DNA from: Propionibacteriaceae bacterium
GTDB taxonomy: Bacteria; Actinomycetota; Actinomycetes; Propionibacteriales; Propionibacteriaceae
Direction: 5' to 3'
Assembly: GCA_030529455.1 (NCBI GenBank)
Contig: JAUMWV010000004.1
Location: 1 to 57,760, forward strand
Length of the DNA stretch: 57,760 nucleotides
Shown here: positions 44,736 to 55,902 of the stretch, piece after piece
Layout: the number at the start of each line of letters is the position of its first letter
Numbering within the stretch: position 1 is the first letter of the stretch
Position numbers and translations under genes: made by a program
The notes under the pieces: model-generated
The model's input: the letters and a program-made list of their open reading frames with translations, nothing else
Told to the model about the DNA's origin: nothing
Databases searched by the model: none

Positions 44736-45454
44736 GTGGCGACAACTCTTACTACACATCAGAGAGCGGTCCGATCGACAGTAACCAAGAAGGTCATCAT
44801 GGCCGTCACGGGTTTGTTGCTGGTCGGCTTCCTGCTCATGCACATGTACGGCAACCTCAAGATGTTCATGGGTGCCGATTCGTTCAATCACTATGCGCAT
44901 TGGCTGAAGGGAGCCACCGAAGACGGTGGCATCATGTACCCGCTCATGCCCGCGGGTGCATTCATCTGGGTGTTCCGCGCCGTGCTGCTGCTTGCCCTGG
45001 TGCTGCACGTCTGGGCGGCCGCGACACTGTCGGCGCGCACCATCGCCAACCGGGGCCCGAAGTACCAGAGGAACCACCGGCTGGCCCAGACCTACTCGGC
45101 CCGGACGATGCGCTGGGGCGGCGTGATCCTGGCCGGTTTCCTGGTCTTCCACATCCTGCAGTTCACCGCTCAGGTGGCGCGCACTGGTTTCGAGCCCAAC
45201 GCTGAGCCTTACCAGATGGTCGTGGTCAGCTTCCAGAACATCTTCGTGCTGCTGGCCTACGCGCTGTGGATGATCGCGGTCTGCATGCACGTCCGGCACG
45301 GCTTCTGGAGCGCCTTCACCACGCTCGGGGCGAACATGAGCGCCAACTCGCGCAAGATCCTGAATGGCCTGGCCATGTTCGTTGCCGCGCTGCTGTACGC
45401 CGGGTTCATGATCATGCCCGTGGCCGTCTTCTTCAAGCTGATTGGGGGAGCCCA

Positions 45455-45458
<4 letters not shown>
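44736..45458 (+). CDS. sdhC: Succinate dehydrogenase / fumarate reductase cytochrome b subunit
   Basis: A 240-residue membrane anchor with five hydrophobic segments, the B-type (Wolinella/Corynebacterium-like) diheme cytochrome. His residues lie in the predicted helices ([40 protein letters not shown]). It passes electrons between quinone and the SdhB iron-sulfur centres. In propionic-type fermentation the complex also works as fumarate reductase. GTG 44736 is 6 nt after TATGGT (44724-44729), another probable leaderless start. Its stop overlaps the sdhA start (GTGA). Confidence 0.93.
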
Positions 45459-47448
<1,990 letters not shown>

Positions 47449-47452
<4 letters not shown>

Positions 47453-48210
47453 AAGTCAACCTGCGAATCTGGCGCCAGGCCGGCCCCAACGCCGCGGGAC
47501 GGTTGGTCGAGTACACCCTCGATGGTGTCTCGGAAGATATGTCGTTCCTGGAGATGCTCGACCTGCTGAACGAGCAGCTCACCGAACGTAATGAAGAGCC
47601 GGTGGCCTTCGACCACGATTGCCGTGAGGGTATCTGCGGTATGTGCGGCGTGGTCATCAACGGCTCGGCCCACGGCCGCGGTTCCTCCGCGGTCCCGACC
47701 ACGACGTGCCAGCTGCACATGAGGTCGTTCGCCGATGGCGCCACGATCGACATTGAGCCGTGGCACGCCGGGGCCTTCCCCATCATCAAGGACCTGGTGG
47801 TCGACCGCACAGCGCTCGACCGGGTGATCCAGGCCGGGGGTTACATCTCGGCGAACACCGGCTCGGCCCCGGACGCGCACGCCACGGCCGCCCCCAAGCG
47901 GCAGGCGGACCGGGCGTTCGACGCCGCCACCTGCATCGGCTGCGGCGCCTGCGTTGCGGCGTGCCCCAACAGCTCGGGCATGCTGTTCACCGCCGCCAAG
48001 ATCACCCACCTGGCGATGCTGCCCCAGGGCCAGCCGGAACGCTACTCCCGGGTGAAGTCGATGGTCGCCGCGCACGACGAGAACGGGTTCGGCAACTGCA
48101 CCAATATCGGTGAGTGCGCCGAGGTCTGCCCCAAGCAGATCCCGCTCGACGTGATCAGCCAGCTCAACCGCGACCTGATCGCGGCTCTGTTCAAGGGCGA
48201 CGGCAAGTAG
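47449..48210 (+). CDS. sdhB: Succinate dehydrogenase / fumarate reductase iron-sulfur subunit
   Basis: A 253-residue iron-sulfur protein. The plant-type [2Fe-2S] cysteines are in [10 protein letters not shown] and a later CQLH. The [4Fe-4S] and [3Fe-4S] clusters use [19 protein letters not shown] and [18 protein letters not shown]. It links SdhA flavin to the SdhC haems. GTG 47449 is set by the overlap with the sdhA stop (GTGA). Confidence 0.96.
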
Positions 48211-48220
48211 AACCACGGGC

Positions 48221-48256
48221 GATGGGCGGGTCGGCTGCAGGGCTGGCCCGCCCATC
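48221..48256 (+). terminator. Hairpin after sdhB
   Basis: A 10-bp perfect stem, GATGGGCGGG (48221-48230) with CCCGCCCATC (48247-48256), follows sdhB by 10 nt. It is very GC-rich and lacks a T run, so termination may be incomplete. Confidence 0.55.
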
Positions 48257-48296
48257 AGCGTCCCCGGACGCGACTGGCTTTTGGCGGCCCGAAGCA

Positions 48297-48309
48297 CTAG
48301 GATTCCTAG
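48297..48309. promoter_or_regulatory. rplS promoter region with a 13-bp palindrome
   Basis: CTAGGA-T-TCCTAG is symmetrical and contains TAGGAT (48298-48303), a good -10 candidate. The rplS start is about 105 nt downstream, so its mRNA would have a leader, unlike many genes here. Confidence 0.35.
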
Positions 48310-48407
48310 CTGCTGCTCACCCACCGGCTCCTGCCACAGGGGGACCGTCCGGGGAGTGGGCCCGTGACCAATGACGAAGTGACCTGTGGCACTGACGAGG
48401 ACAAGAC

Positions 48408-48755
48408 ATGAGCAAGCTCATCGAGGCTATCGACAAGGCCTCTCTGCGTGACGATCTCCCCTCCTTCCGCGCTGGCGACAGCGTCCGTGTGCACGTGAAG
48501 GTCATCGAGGGCAACCGCTCCCGCGTCCAGGTGTTCGCTGGCGTCGTGATCGCCAAGAACGCCGGTGGCGTGCAGGAGTCGTTCACCGTTCGCAAGATCA
48601 GCTTCGGCATCGGTGTCGAGCGCACCTTCCCGCTGCACAGCCCGATCATCGACAAGATCGAGGTCGAGCGCCGTGGCGACGTGCGCCGCGCGAAGCTGTA
48701 CTACCTGCGTGGCCTGCGCGGCAAGGCCGCCAAGATCAAGGAAAAGCGTTCCTGA
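48408..48755 (+). CDS. rplS: 50S ribosomal protein bL19
   Basis: A 115-residue L19: [29 protein letters not shown], then the highly conserved [30 protein letters not shown] and [21 protein letters not shown]. It sits at the 30S-50S interface. The start is ATG 48408. A strong intrinsic terminator follows 11 nt after the stop, so it is transcribed alone. Confidence 0.97.
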   Translation: MSKLIEAIDKASLRDDLPSFRAGDSVRVHVKVIEGNRSRVQVFAGVVIAKNAGGVQESFTVRKISFGIGVERTFPLHSPIIDKIEVERRGDVRRAKLYYLRGLRGKAAKIKEKRS

Positions 48756-48766
48756 TCCACAGCGAG

Positions 48767-48799
48767 AAACCCGTCAGGCACTTGGCCTGGCGGGTTTTT
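48767..48799 (+). terminator. Intrinsic terminator of rplS
   Basis: AAACCCGTCAGGC pairs with GCCTGGCGGGTTT (13 bp with one T-G pair) across a short loop, followed by a T run (TTTTT at 48795-48799). This is the clearest rho-independent terminator in the window. Confidence 0.9.
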
Positions 48800-48851
48800 C
48801 GATGCGGGCTGGCATAATCGGTGAAGAAACTCACGAAGGGAGGCATTGGGG

Positions 48852-49640
48852 TTGAGCGCGCCGGAACCGTCGTCGGATGCTGCCGACGTGAAGAAACCAG
48901 GGCGCTCTGGTGCCTCCAAGGTGCTGAGCTGGATGTTCGAGATGAGCCTCATCGTCATCGGTGCGCTCATCATCTCCGCCCTGATTCGCACCTTCATCGG
49001 CCAGATGTTCATCATCCCGAGCGGCTCAATGGAGAACACGCTGCAGCCGGGGGACCGGGTGATGGTGAGCAAGGTCGGCGGTTTCCAGCGAGGCGACATC
49101 GTGGTCTTCGAAGACCCGGGCGGCTGGATGACGCTGCATCCCGAACCGCGCTCGGCGATCGGCCAGGCCTTCGAGTTCGTCGGGCTGCTCCCATCCAGCG
49201 GCACCAATCACCTCATCAAGCGGGTGATCGGAATGCCGGGAGACCGGGTCCGGTGCTGCGACGGTGAGGGCCGGATGTCGGTCAACGGCCACGTGCTCGA
49301 CGAGTCCAGCTACCTGTTCACCGACGCCAACGGGGTGCAGGTGGCGCCAGCCAATGTCCCCTTCGACGTCACGGTGCCCAAGGACCGCATCTTCGTCATG
49401 GGGGACCACCGCAACGCCTCGGGTGACTCCCGGTGCCGACTCAACGACATCTCCCAGGGGGGACGCGGGGCTCCGGCCTTCGTGCCGAGGGACCGGGTGC
49501 TCGGGGCCACCGTGGCGATCGTCTCGCCCCTTGACCGGCTCCGGCTGTTCAACCCGCCGGAGGTGTTCGCGAGCGTGCCCGCACCGGCCGAGCCAGCCCC
49601 GGACACGCCGGTTCTGACGGTGGCCAACCCGGGCTGCTGA
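48852..49640 (+). CDS. lepB: Signal peptidase I
   Basis: A 262-residue type I signal peptidase. One membrane segment (about 22-45) leads to the catalytic Ser in IIPSGSMENTLQPGDRV and Lys in HLIKRVIGMPGDRV; the box near VMGDHRNASGDSR is also present. It cleaves signal peptides outside the membrane. The start is set at TTG 48852 because AGGGAGG ends 8 nt upstream; an in-frame TTG at 48846 is too close. CATAAT near 48813 may be its -10. The stop overlaps the rnhB ATG (TGATG). Confidence 0.92.
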   Translation: MSAPEPSSDAADVKKPGRSGASKVLSWMFEMSLIVIGALIISALIRTFIGQMFIIPSGSMENTLQPGDRVMVSKVGGFQRGDIVVFEDPGGWMTLHPEPRSAIGQAFEFVGLLPSSGTNHLIKRVIGMPGDRVRCCDGEGRMSVNGHVLDESSYLFTDANGVQVAPANVPFDVTVPKDRIFVMGDHRNASGDSRCRLNDISQGGRGAPAFVPRDRVLGATVAIVSPLDRLRLFNPPEVFASVPAPAEPAPDTPVLTVANPGC

Positions 49641-50284
49641 TGTCTGGGACGAGGCTCGGGCGGGGGCTCTACGCACTGGAACGCGCGCTGAGCCGGGCCG
49701 GGCTGGGACCGGTCGCCGGGGCCGACGAGGCGGGCCGGGGAGCCTGCGCCGGGCCGTTGGTCGCCGCCGCGGTCGTGCTCAAACCGGGCCGGGCGGGCGT
49801 CATCGACGGCCTGAACGATTCCAAGCTGCTGACCCCGCGGAGCAGGGAGCGGCTCTATGACCTCATCGTGGACCGGGCGGACGCCGTCGCCTGGGTTCGC
49901 GTCGAGCCGCGGGAGTGCGACGAGCTGGGCATGCACGTCGCCGACATCCAAGCGATGCGCCGGGCCGTGTCCCGGCTGGCGGTCCGGCCGGGTTTCGTGC
50001 TGACCGACGGATTCGGCGTGGACGGGCTCGCCACCCCCGGGCTGGGGGTGTGGAAGGGCGACCGGGTGGCTGCCTGCGTCGCGGCGGCGTCCATCATCGC
50101 GAAGGTGACCAGGGACCGGATCATGGCTGACTATGGCGCGCGCTATCAGGGGTTCGACTTCGCCGGTCATAAGGGCTACTGCACCGCGGCCCACCAGCGG
50201 GAACTGGAGAACCACGGCCCGAGCGACATCCACCGGCTGAGCTTCGACAATGTCGCGCGAACGGTTAGAGTGAGGACACCATGA
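49640..50284 (+). CDS. rnhB: Ribonuclease HII
   Basis: A 214-residue RNase HII, which removes ribonucleotides from DNA and RNA primers. The catalytic DEAGRG is in GADEAGRGACAGPL; later Asp residues lie in LTDGFGVDGL and KVTRDRIM. It begins at ATG 49640, overlapping the lepB stop, and its own stop overlaps the next gene (ATGA). Confidence 0.94.
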   Translation: MSGTRLGRGLYALERALSRAGLGPVAGADEAGRGACAGPLVAAAVVLKPGRAGVIDGLNDSKLLTPRSRERLYDLIVDRADAVAWVRVEPRECDELGMHVADIQAMRRAVSRLAVRPGFVLTDGFGVDGLATPGLGVWKGDRVAACVAAASIIAKVTRDRIMADYGARYQGFDFAGHKGYCTAAHQRELENHGPSDIHRLSFDNVARTVRVRTP

Positions 50285-50592
50285 GCGCCGAAGACCTTGA
50301 AGCCTACGAGACCAAACTCGAACTCGACCTGTACACCGAGTACAAGGACGTCGTAGGCATCTTCACCTACGCTGTCGAGACTGAACGGCGGTTCTACCTC
50401 TGCAACGCGGTCGATTTGAAGGTGCGCACCGAGGGCGGGGACGTCTACTACGAAGTCTCGATGCGCGATGCCTGGGTGTGGGACATGTACCGCCCCGCCC
50501 GGTTCGTCAAATCGGCGAAGGTGCTGACCTTCCGCGACGTCTCCATCGAGGAGATCGCGCACTCGGAGCTGCAGGTCCCCGGGGCCAAGTAG
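50281..50592 (+). CDS. DUF2469 family protein
   Basis: A 103-residue, acidic protein of the actinobacterial DUF2469 family, nearly always next to rnhB. The pattern MSAEDLEAYETKLELDLYTEYKDVV and WVWDMYRPARFVK is conserved. The function is unknown. The ATG overlaps the rnhB stop, so expression is coupled. Confidence 0.9.
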   Translation: MSAEDLEAYETKLELDLYTEYKDVVGIFTYAVETERRFYLCNAVDLKVRTEGGDVYYEVSMRDAWVWDMYRPARFVKSAKVLTFRDVSIEEIAHSELQVPGAK

Positions 50593-50601
50593 GGCCTGGG
50601 C

Positions 50602-51030
50602 TCAGCGCTCGGACCCGTCTAGGGCGCGTACCGGCTCGGAGGACCCGGTGGCGCGCACGGGTAGTGTCTTGATCCCGATGATGCTGAGGAACCGCGTCCG
50701 GTAGGTGGCGTGGGTGATCTCGACGGTGACGGACCCGGTAGCAGTGACCTTCACCGTCCCGGTATGGGACTCCGTTGAGAGCACCTTGGCCGCCTGCCGC
50801 CGGGCCGCGACCAGGTTGATGTTTGGAAGGCTCTTGCCCTCCTCGAAGTGCACCTCTTGTCCGGCGGCGCGCGCCGCCTGACCGGCGAGATGCCTGGCGT
50901 GCTGTTCGGCCCTGGCGTGTCCGGAGAAATCAATGCCGATGCCGATGACGACGATCAGCCCCACGATGGCTGCGGCGAGCCAGACGCTGAGCGCTAGGCC
51001 GCGTTCGTCGCGGCGCGGGCAGGCCATCAT
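50602..51030 (-). CDS. TadG-like pilus-assembly/secreted protein
   Basis: A 142-residue protein with a basic DERG motif before one hydrophobic segment (ALSVWLAAAIVGLIVVIGIGIDF, about residues 11-33). The layout and HARAEQHARHLAGQAARAAGQE segment fit the TadG/Flp-associated pseudopilin-like family. It probably sits in the membrane with the C-terminus outside. ATG 51030 overlaps the stop of the upstream TadE-like gene (ATGA). No tadA, tadB or tadC genes are in the window, so the pair is an orphan here. Confidence 0.68.
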   Translation of the reverse strand: MMACPRRDERGLALSVWLAAAIVGLIVVIGIGIDFSGHARAEQHARHLAGQAARAAGQEVHFEEGKSLPNINLVAARRQAAKVLSTESHTGTVKVTATGSVTVEITHATYRTRFLSIIGIKTLPVRATGSSEPVRALDGSER

Positions 51031-51527
51031 CGCTCCCGGTAGCGGTCGATGACGGAACTCTGCGTCGTGCTCAGGGTGACGCTTCCCGGGATGCCGGGCA
51101 GGCTGATCTCGGACATCGAGACGACACAGGTCAGGCTCACCGAGACCTCGCCCGTGAGTCCGGGTGCCTTGGACATCTGGGAGGTGTCGACCGACAGGTT
51201 GGAGGTCGCACACCGGAGGTTCTCCGCGGCCAGGGCGGCGGCCGCGGCGGCCCGGGCGCGGCTGATCGCCTCGGCTGGGCTGCGCGAGATCGACGCGGAA
51301 CGGGCCGCCTCGGCGGCCGCGGCCTGGACCCCCTGGCGGCTCGACTCAAGGCGTCCGCCGAAAATGATGAGGGCGATGATGAGCCCCAGCGCCGGGAACA
51401 GCAGCGACGCTTCGACCGCGGGGGAGAGCCCCCGCTCGTCGCGGACCCGGCCGGTGCGCCTCGCCCGCACGCGGCGGCTGAGGTCACCCTGGGGCCGAGC
51501 GGGTGAGACGCGGTGGGTGGGGATCAC
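51027..51527 (-). CDS. TadE-like pseudopilin
   Basis: A 166-residue protein with a basic N-terminal part and DERGLSPAVEASLLFPALGLIIALIIFGG, the TadE motif (Glu after a hydrophobic start, about residue 36). The rest is Ala/Arg-rich helix plus a C-terminal beta part with a Cys pair (LRCATSNLS, LTCVVS). GTG 51527 is preferred because GGAGG lies 5 nt upstream; an open frame extends further to 51608. It forms a two-gene operon with the TadG-like gene and is divergent from rpsB. Confidence 0.65.
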   Translation of the reverse strand: MIPTHRVSPARPQGDLSRRVRARRTGRVRDERGLSPAVEASLLFPALGLIIALIIFGGRLESSRQGVQAAAAEAARSASISRSPAEAISRARAAAAAALAAENLRCATSNLSVDTSQMSKAPGLTGEVSVSLTCVVSMSEISLPGIPGSVTLSTTQSSVIDRYRER

Positions 51528-51635
51528 GGTCACCTCCAATCCAGGCTGCGGTGCGGTCGCCCCCATCCTGGCACGCCAGGGTGGCGACTCGGGGCACAGC
51601 AGCGGCACCTGTGGATAACCCGGGTGGGTGCACCG

Positions 51636-51666
51636 TTGGCGCTGGGCGGCGGGAACGGCCTACAAT
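51636..51666 (+). promoter_or_regulatory. Likely rpsB promoter
   Basis: TACAAT (51661-51666) is a good -10 box, with TTGGCG (51636-51641) 19 bp upstream as a weak -35. It would give an rpsB mRNA leader of about 190 nt. Confidence 0.5.
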
Positions 51667-51674
51667 ATGTCCCG

Positions 51675-51693
51675 CAATCAGAAGACCTGATTG
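51675..51693 (+). promoter_or_regulatory. Hairpin at the 5' end of the rpsB leader
   Basis: CAATCAG-AAGAC-CTGATTG is a perfect 7-bp stem that begins about where transcription from the 51661 box should start. It may stabilise the transcript or take part in S2 autoregulation as known for E. coli rpsB; that role is inference. The rest of the 336-bp gap (51528-51863) shows no gene. Confidence 0.35.
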
Positions 51694-51863
51694 ACATCGC
51701 ACGCGCCGCACCCTCACCGGCGCCGGATGCACGGTCCCGTTCGCGGGCACATCCGGTGGGCGCGTCAGGCGGGGCCAGCCGGTCCCGATCAACCGTTCGT
51801 GGGCGCATTCCGCCCACCTGACCCGTGCGGGCGCGTGGCGTCCGCCGCGAAAGGATCACGGCC

Positions 51864-52667
51864 ATGGCCGTCGTTACCACTCGCCAGCTTCTTGAGTCGG
51901 GCGTGCACTTCGGGCACCAGACCCGCCGCTGGAACCCCAAGATGAAGCGCTTCATCTTCGCTGAGCGCAACGGCATCTACATCATCGACCTGCAGCGTTC
52001 GCTGAGCTACATCGACAAGGCCTACGCCTTCGTCAAGAACACCGTCGCCCGCGGCGGCCAGGTGCTGTTCGTCGGCACCAAGAAGCAGGCCCAGGAAGTG
52101 ATCGCCGAGCAGGCGACCCGCGTTGGCATGCCCTACGTCAACCAGCGCTGGCTGGGTGGCATGCTCACCAACTTCCACACCGTCACCAAGCGGGTGCAGC
52201 GGCTGCGGGAGCTCGAAGGCATGGACACCGCCGCGAGCGGCCTGACCAAGAAGGAACTGCTGCAGCTGTCGCGCGAGCAGGAGAAGCTCAACAAGACCCT
52301 CGGTGGTATCCGTGAGATGTCGCGCCTGCCGCAGGCGGTCTGGATCGTCGATACCAACAAGGAACACCTGGCGGTGGACGAGGCCCGCAAGCTGCGGATT
52401 CCGGTGGTCGGCATCCTCGACACCAACTGCGACCCCGACGAGGTGGACTACGCCGTGCCCGGCAACGACGACGCGATCCGCTCGGTCGCGCTGCTCACCC
52501 GGATCATCGCCGACGCGGTCGCCGACGGCCTCATCGCCCGCTCCGGACGCGGCACCGAGGCTGAGGACGCCGAGCCGATGCCCGCCTGGGAGGCCGAGCT
52601 GCTGGCCGCTGGCCAGGCCGAGGCGCCCGCTGCCGAGGCCGCCGCTGAAGAAGCCCCCGCCAACTAA
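51864..52667 (+). CDS. rpsB: 30S ribosomal protein uS2
   Basis: A 267-residue S2: [48 protein letters not shown] and [13 protein letters not shown] are all typical. The C-terminus is an Ala/Glu-rich tail. ATG 51864 has AAAGGA about 9 nt upstream. It heads rpsB-tsf-pyrH-frr-cdsA. Confidence 0.97.
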   Translation: MAVVTTRQLLESGVHFGHQTRRWNPKMKRFIFAERNGIYIIDLQRSLSYIDKAYAFVKNTVARGGQVLFVGTKKQAQEVIAEQATRVGMPYVNQRWLGGMLTNFHTVTKRVQRLRELEGMDTAASGLTKKELLQLSREQEKLNKTLGGIREMSRLPQAVWIVDTNKEHLAVDEARKLRIPVVGILDTNCDPDEVDYAVPGNDDAIRSVALLTRIIADAVADGLIARSGRGTEAEDAEPMPAWEAELLAAGQAEAPAAEAAAEEAPAN

Positions 52668-52691
52668 CAACCCCGGAAGAGACTAGAACTC

Positions 52692-53501
52692 ATGGCAATT
52701 TCCGCCGCAGATGTGAAGAAGCTCCGCGACGCCACCGGCGCGGGCATGATGGACGCCAAGAAGGCCCTGACCGAGGCCGACGGCGATTTTGATGGTGCCG
52801 TCGAGATCCTGCGGATCGCCGGCCTGGCCAAGGCAGCCAAGCGCGCCGACCGGGAGGCGACCAACGGCCTCGTCGCGGCCGAGGGCGGCACCCTGATCCA
52901 GCTCGGCGCCGAGACCGACTTCGTCGCCAAGAGCGACGAGTTCGTCGGCCTGGCCGCGCGCGTGGTCGCTGCCGTCGCCGCCGCTGGGGCAGCCGATGTG
53001 GACTCGGCCAACGCCGTGGCCCTCGACGGCACCACCGTGGCCGACGCGGTCAACGAGCTCGCCGCCACCATCGGCGAGAAGCTGGAGCTGCGCGAGGTGG
53101 CCCACTTCGACGGGACCACCCACACTTACCTGCACAAGCGCGCCTCGGACCTGCCGCCGCAGGTCGGCGTCATGGTGGAGTACACCGGCGGTGACGAGAC
53201 GCTCGCCCACAACCTGTGCATGCAGATCGCGTCGATGGCTCCCCGCTACGTGACCCGCGAGGACGTCCCGGCCGACGTGGTCGAGAACGAGAAGCGCATC
53301 GCCGAGGCCACTGCCCGCGAGGAGGGCAAGCCCGAGGGCGCCATCCCGCGGATCGTCGAGGGCCGCGTCGGCGGCTTCTTCAAGGAGGTCTGCCTCGTGG
53401 ACCAGGCCGCGGTCTGGGAGGACAAGAAGTCGGTCGGCGACGTCCTGAAGGACGCGGGCGCCACCGTGACCCGCTTCGTGCGGTTCGCTGCTGGAGCCTG
53501 A
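52692..53501 (+). CDS. tsf: Elongation factor Ts
   Basis: A 269-residue EF-Ts, the nucleotide-exchange factor of EF-Tu. [24 protein letters not shown] is the N-terminal UBA-like domain; [13 protein letters not shown] follows, then the core repeat with [15 protein letters not shown] ribosome site GGAAGAGA lies upstream of ATG 52692; the gap from rpsB is 24 nt. Confidence 0.97.
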   Translation: MAISAADVKKLRDATGAGMMDAKKALTEADGDFDGAVEILRIAGLAKAAKRADREATNGLVAAEGGTLIQLGAETDFVAKSDEFVGLAARVVAAVAAAGAADVDSANAVALDGTTVADAVNELAATIGEKLELREVAHFDGTTHTYLHKRASDLPPQVGVMVEYTGGDETLAHNLCMQIASMAPRYVTREDVPADVVENEKRIAEATAREEGKPEGAIPRIVEGRVGGFFKEVCLVDQAAVWEDKKSVGDVLKDAGATVTRFVRFAAGA

Positions 53502-53525
53502 CCGGCACGTTTTGAAGTAAAGTGA

Positions 53526-53554
53526 CATGCGCCGCGCATCCCGCGCGGCGCATG
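53526..53554 (+). terminator. 12-bp perfect hairpin between tsf and pyrH
   Basis: CATGCGCCGCGC (53526-53537) pairs fully with GCGCGGCGCATG (53543-53554) across ATCCC. It lies 25 nt after tsf and 10 nt before the pyrH ribosome site (AGGAG). There is no T run, so it is either a partial terminator or an attenuator that sets the ratio of EF-Ts to UMP kinase. Confidence 0.6.
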
Positions 53555-53575
53555 TTGCGTCTCAGGAGTGTGATC

Positions 53576-54289
53576 GTGGCCAGGCCCTACCGTCGTGTCT
53601 TGTTGAAGCTGTCAGGTGAGGTGTTCGGAGGGGGCAAACTCGGCGTTGATCCCGCGGTGGTCTCCGCGATCGCCCACGAGATCGCCGATGTGGTCAACAG
53701 CGGCACACAGGTCGCGGTCGTGGTCGGCGGCGGCAACTACTTCAGGGGGGCCGAGCTGAGCCAGAACGGCATGGCCCGGGACCGCGCCGACTACATGGGC
53801 ATGCTCGGCACCGTGATGAACTGCCTCGCGCTGCAGGACTTCGCAGAGAAGGCGGGCATCCAGACCCGCGTGCAGTCCGCGATCGCGATGGGGCAGGTCG
53901 CCGAGTCCTACATTCCCCGCCGGGCCGAGCGGCACATGGAGAAGGGGCGGCTGGTCATCTTCGGCGCCGGTTCCGGGATGCCGTACTTCTCCACCGACAC
54001 GGTCGCCGCGCAGCGCGCGCTGGAGATCGGCGCCGAGGTGCTGCTCATGGGCAAGCAGGGGGTCGATGGCGTGTTCGACTCCGACCCGCACACCAACCCC
54101 GACGCGAAGTTCTTCCACGACCTCACCTACGACGAGTACCTGGCCCGGGACCTGAAGGTGGCCGACGCCACCGCGATCAGCCTCGCCCGGGACAACGACC
54201 TCGACATGGTCTTCTTCAACCTGTCGGTCCCAGGCAACATCGGGCGTGCCGTCAGCGGCGAGAAGATCGGCACCCTCGTCCACCGCTAG
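53576..54289 (+). CDS. pyrH: UMP kinase
   Basis: A 237-residue UMP kinase. [15 protein letters not shown] is the phosphate-binding start, [11 protein letters not shown] and [19 protein letters not shown] follow, and [19 protein letters not shown] is the ATP-site region. The hexameric enzyme makes UDP and is usually regulated by GTP and UTP. GTG 53576 has AGGAG 7 nt upstream and gives the family's normal N-terminus; an earlier GTG at 53570 is possible. Confidence 0.95.
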   Translation: MARPYRRVLLKLSGEVFGGGKLGVDPAVVSAIAHEIADVVNSGTQVAVVVGGGNYFRGAELSQNGMARDRADYMGMLGTVMNCLALQDFAEKAGIQTRVQSAIAMGQVAESYIPRRAERHMEKGRLVIFGAGSGMPYFSTDTVAAQRALEIGAEVLLMGKQGVDGVFDSDPHTNPDAKFFHDLTYDEYLARDLKVADATAISLARDNDLDMVFFNLSVPGNIGRAVSGEKIGTLVHR

Positions 54290-54298
54290 GGCGATCCA

Positions 54299-54313
54299 GC
54301 CCACCGGGTGGGC
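54299..54313 (+). terminator. GC hairpin after pyrH
   Basis: GCCCAC-CGG-GTGGGC is a perfect 6-bp stem 9 nt after the pyrH stop. No T run follows. A -10-like TAGCAT (54398-54403) then precedes frr, so frr may have its own promoter. Confidence 0.35.
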
Positions 54314-54437
54314 CGAAGCCTCCGTTCCGGGACGGCCGGAACCCGGCTTTGGCCGAGCGACAGCCCCCTTTGCCCGACCGGCGTCGCGGACTCGCGATAG
54401 CATACCGGTGACATCCGAATCAGAAAGGAGCGATCTC

Positions 54438-54995
54438 GTGATCGCCGACATCAGCAAGGACGCCGAGCACAAGATGGCTATGGCGATCGAGTTCGCCAAG
54501 GAAGATTTCGCCACCATCCGCACCGGGCGGGCCACCCCGGCGATGTTCAACAAGCTCACCGCCGACTACTACGGTGCGCCCACGCCGCTGCAGCAGCTGG
54601 CCACCTTCCAGTCGCCCGAGCCGAGGATGATTATCCTGACCCCATTCGACCGGACCGCCATGGCCGCGATCGAGAAGTCGATCCGCGACTCCGACCTTGG
54701 CGTCAACCCGACCAACGACGGCAACTCCATCCGGGTGGTGCTGCCCCAGCTCACCGAGGAGCGCCGCAAGGAGTACATCAAGGTCGCCCGACACAAGGCT
54801 GAGGACGCCCGCGTCGCGGTGCGGAACTGCCGCCGTCACGCCATCGACGCGATCAAGAAGCTGGAGAAGGACAAGGAGGTCGGCGAGGACGAGGCGATCC
54901 GGGCAGAGAAGGCCCTCGACGGCACCACTAAGAAGTACGTGGATCAGATCGACGAGCTGCTCAAGGCCAAAGAGGCCGAATTGATGGAGATCTGA
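54438..54995 (+). CDS. frr: Ribosome-recycling factor
   Basis: A 185-residue RRF that splits ribosomes after termination together with EF-G. FATIRTGRATPAMFNKL and YGAPTPLQQLATFQSPEPRMIIL are typical, followed by NDGNSIRVVLPQLTEERRKE. The GTG start 54438 has AAAGGAG 7 nt upstream. The start of cdsA is 3 nt after its stop. Confidence 0.96.
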   Translation: MIADISKDAEHKMAMAIEFAKEDFATIRTGRATPAMFNKLTADYYGAPTPLQQLATFQSPEPRMIILTPFDRTAMAAIEKSIRDSDLGVNPTNDGNSIRVVLPQLTEERRKEYIKVARHKAEDARVAVRNCRRHAIDAIKKLEKDKEVGEDEAIRAEKALDGTTKKYVDQIDELLKAKEAELMEI

Positions 54996-54998
54996 GCG

Positions 54999-55865
54999 AT
55001 GGATGACCCTGCCGCCCAACCGGCGAAGTCCCGGGCGGGACGTGACCTGCCCGCGGCGATCGCCGTCGGCGGCGGGTTGTTCGCTGCCATCGCGGTGACC
55101 CTACTGTGGTGGAACTGGGGTTTCGTGCTGCTGGCCGCGGCCGCGCTGTCCCTCGGCACGGTAGAGGTGCACCGCGCGCTCCAGCGAGTCGGCATGAACG
55201 CCGCGATCGTGCCGATCGTCATCGGAACGATCGCGATCATCGTCGGGTCCTATCTCGCCACGCAGATCGAACACTCGCGGATCGCGTCCAACAGTTTCTT
55301 GCTGGTCTCGATTGGGCTGACGGTGCTGGTGAGCCTGGGGTGGCGGATGCCCAAGGGGCCCGAGGGGTTCGTCCGGGACGCGGCCGCGAGCCTGTTCATC
55401 ATCGGCTACGTGCCGCTGCTCGGGGCGTTCGTGTCCCTGCTCATCGCCCCTGCGGACGGGCCCGCCCGCATCATCACCTTCATCCTGTGCGTCATGGGTT
55501 CAGACATCGGCGGCTATGCGGTGGGGGTGCTGTTCGGGAAGCACCCGATGGCTCCGGTGGTCAGCCCCAAGAAGACCTGGGAGGGTTTCGCCGGGAGCGT
55601 GTTCTTCGGTGTCCTGGTCGGGGTGGTGGCGGTCCATTTCCTGCTCGGCGCGCCCTGGTGGATCGGCATCGTCCTCGGTGCCGCGCTCGTGGCCGCCGCG
55701 ACGCTGGGCGACCTCATCGAATCCCTCATCAAGCGGGACGTGGGGATCAAGGACATGTCGAGTTTCCTGCCCGGCCACGGCGGCATCATGGACCGGCTGG
55801 ATTCTCTGCTGGTGGCGGCGCCGGTCGCCTGGCTGGTGCTGTACTACCTCGTCCCGTCGGCGTAG
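54999..55865 (+). CDS. cdsA: Phosphatidate cytidylyltransferase
   Basis: A 288-residue integral membrane enzyme with about 8 hydrophobic segments that makes CDP-diacylglycerol from phosphatidate and CTP. The signature at the C-terminus is present: [19 protein letters not shown] with [18 protein letters not shown] 54999 follows frr by 3 nt. The basic cytosolic N-terminus is Pro/Ala-rich. Confidence 0.95.
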   Translation: MDDPAAQPAKSRAGRDLPAAIAVGGGLFAAIAVTLLWWNWGFVLLAAAALSLGTVEVHRALQRVGMNAAIVPIVIGTIAIIVGSYLATQIEHSRIASNSFLLVSIGLTVLVSLGWRMPKGPEGFVRDAAASLFIIGYVPLLGAFVSLLIAPADGPARIITFILCVMGSDIGGYAVGVLFGKHPMAPVVSPKKTWEGFAGSVFFGVLVGVVAVHFLLGAPWWIGIVLGAALVAAATLGDLIESLIKRDVGIKDMSSFLPGHGGIMDRLDSLLVAAPVAWLVLYYLVPSA

Positions 55866-55902
55866 CCGCCCGGTGTGGCGAAAGCACAGTAGCGTTGGGT
55901 TC

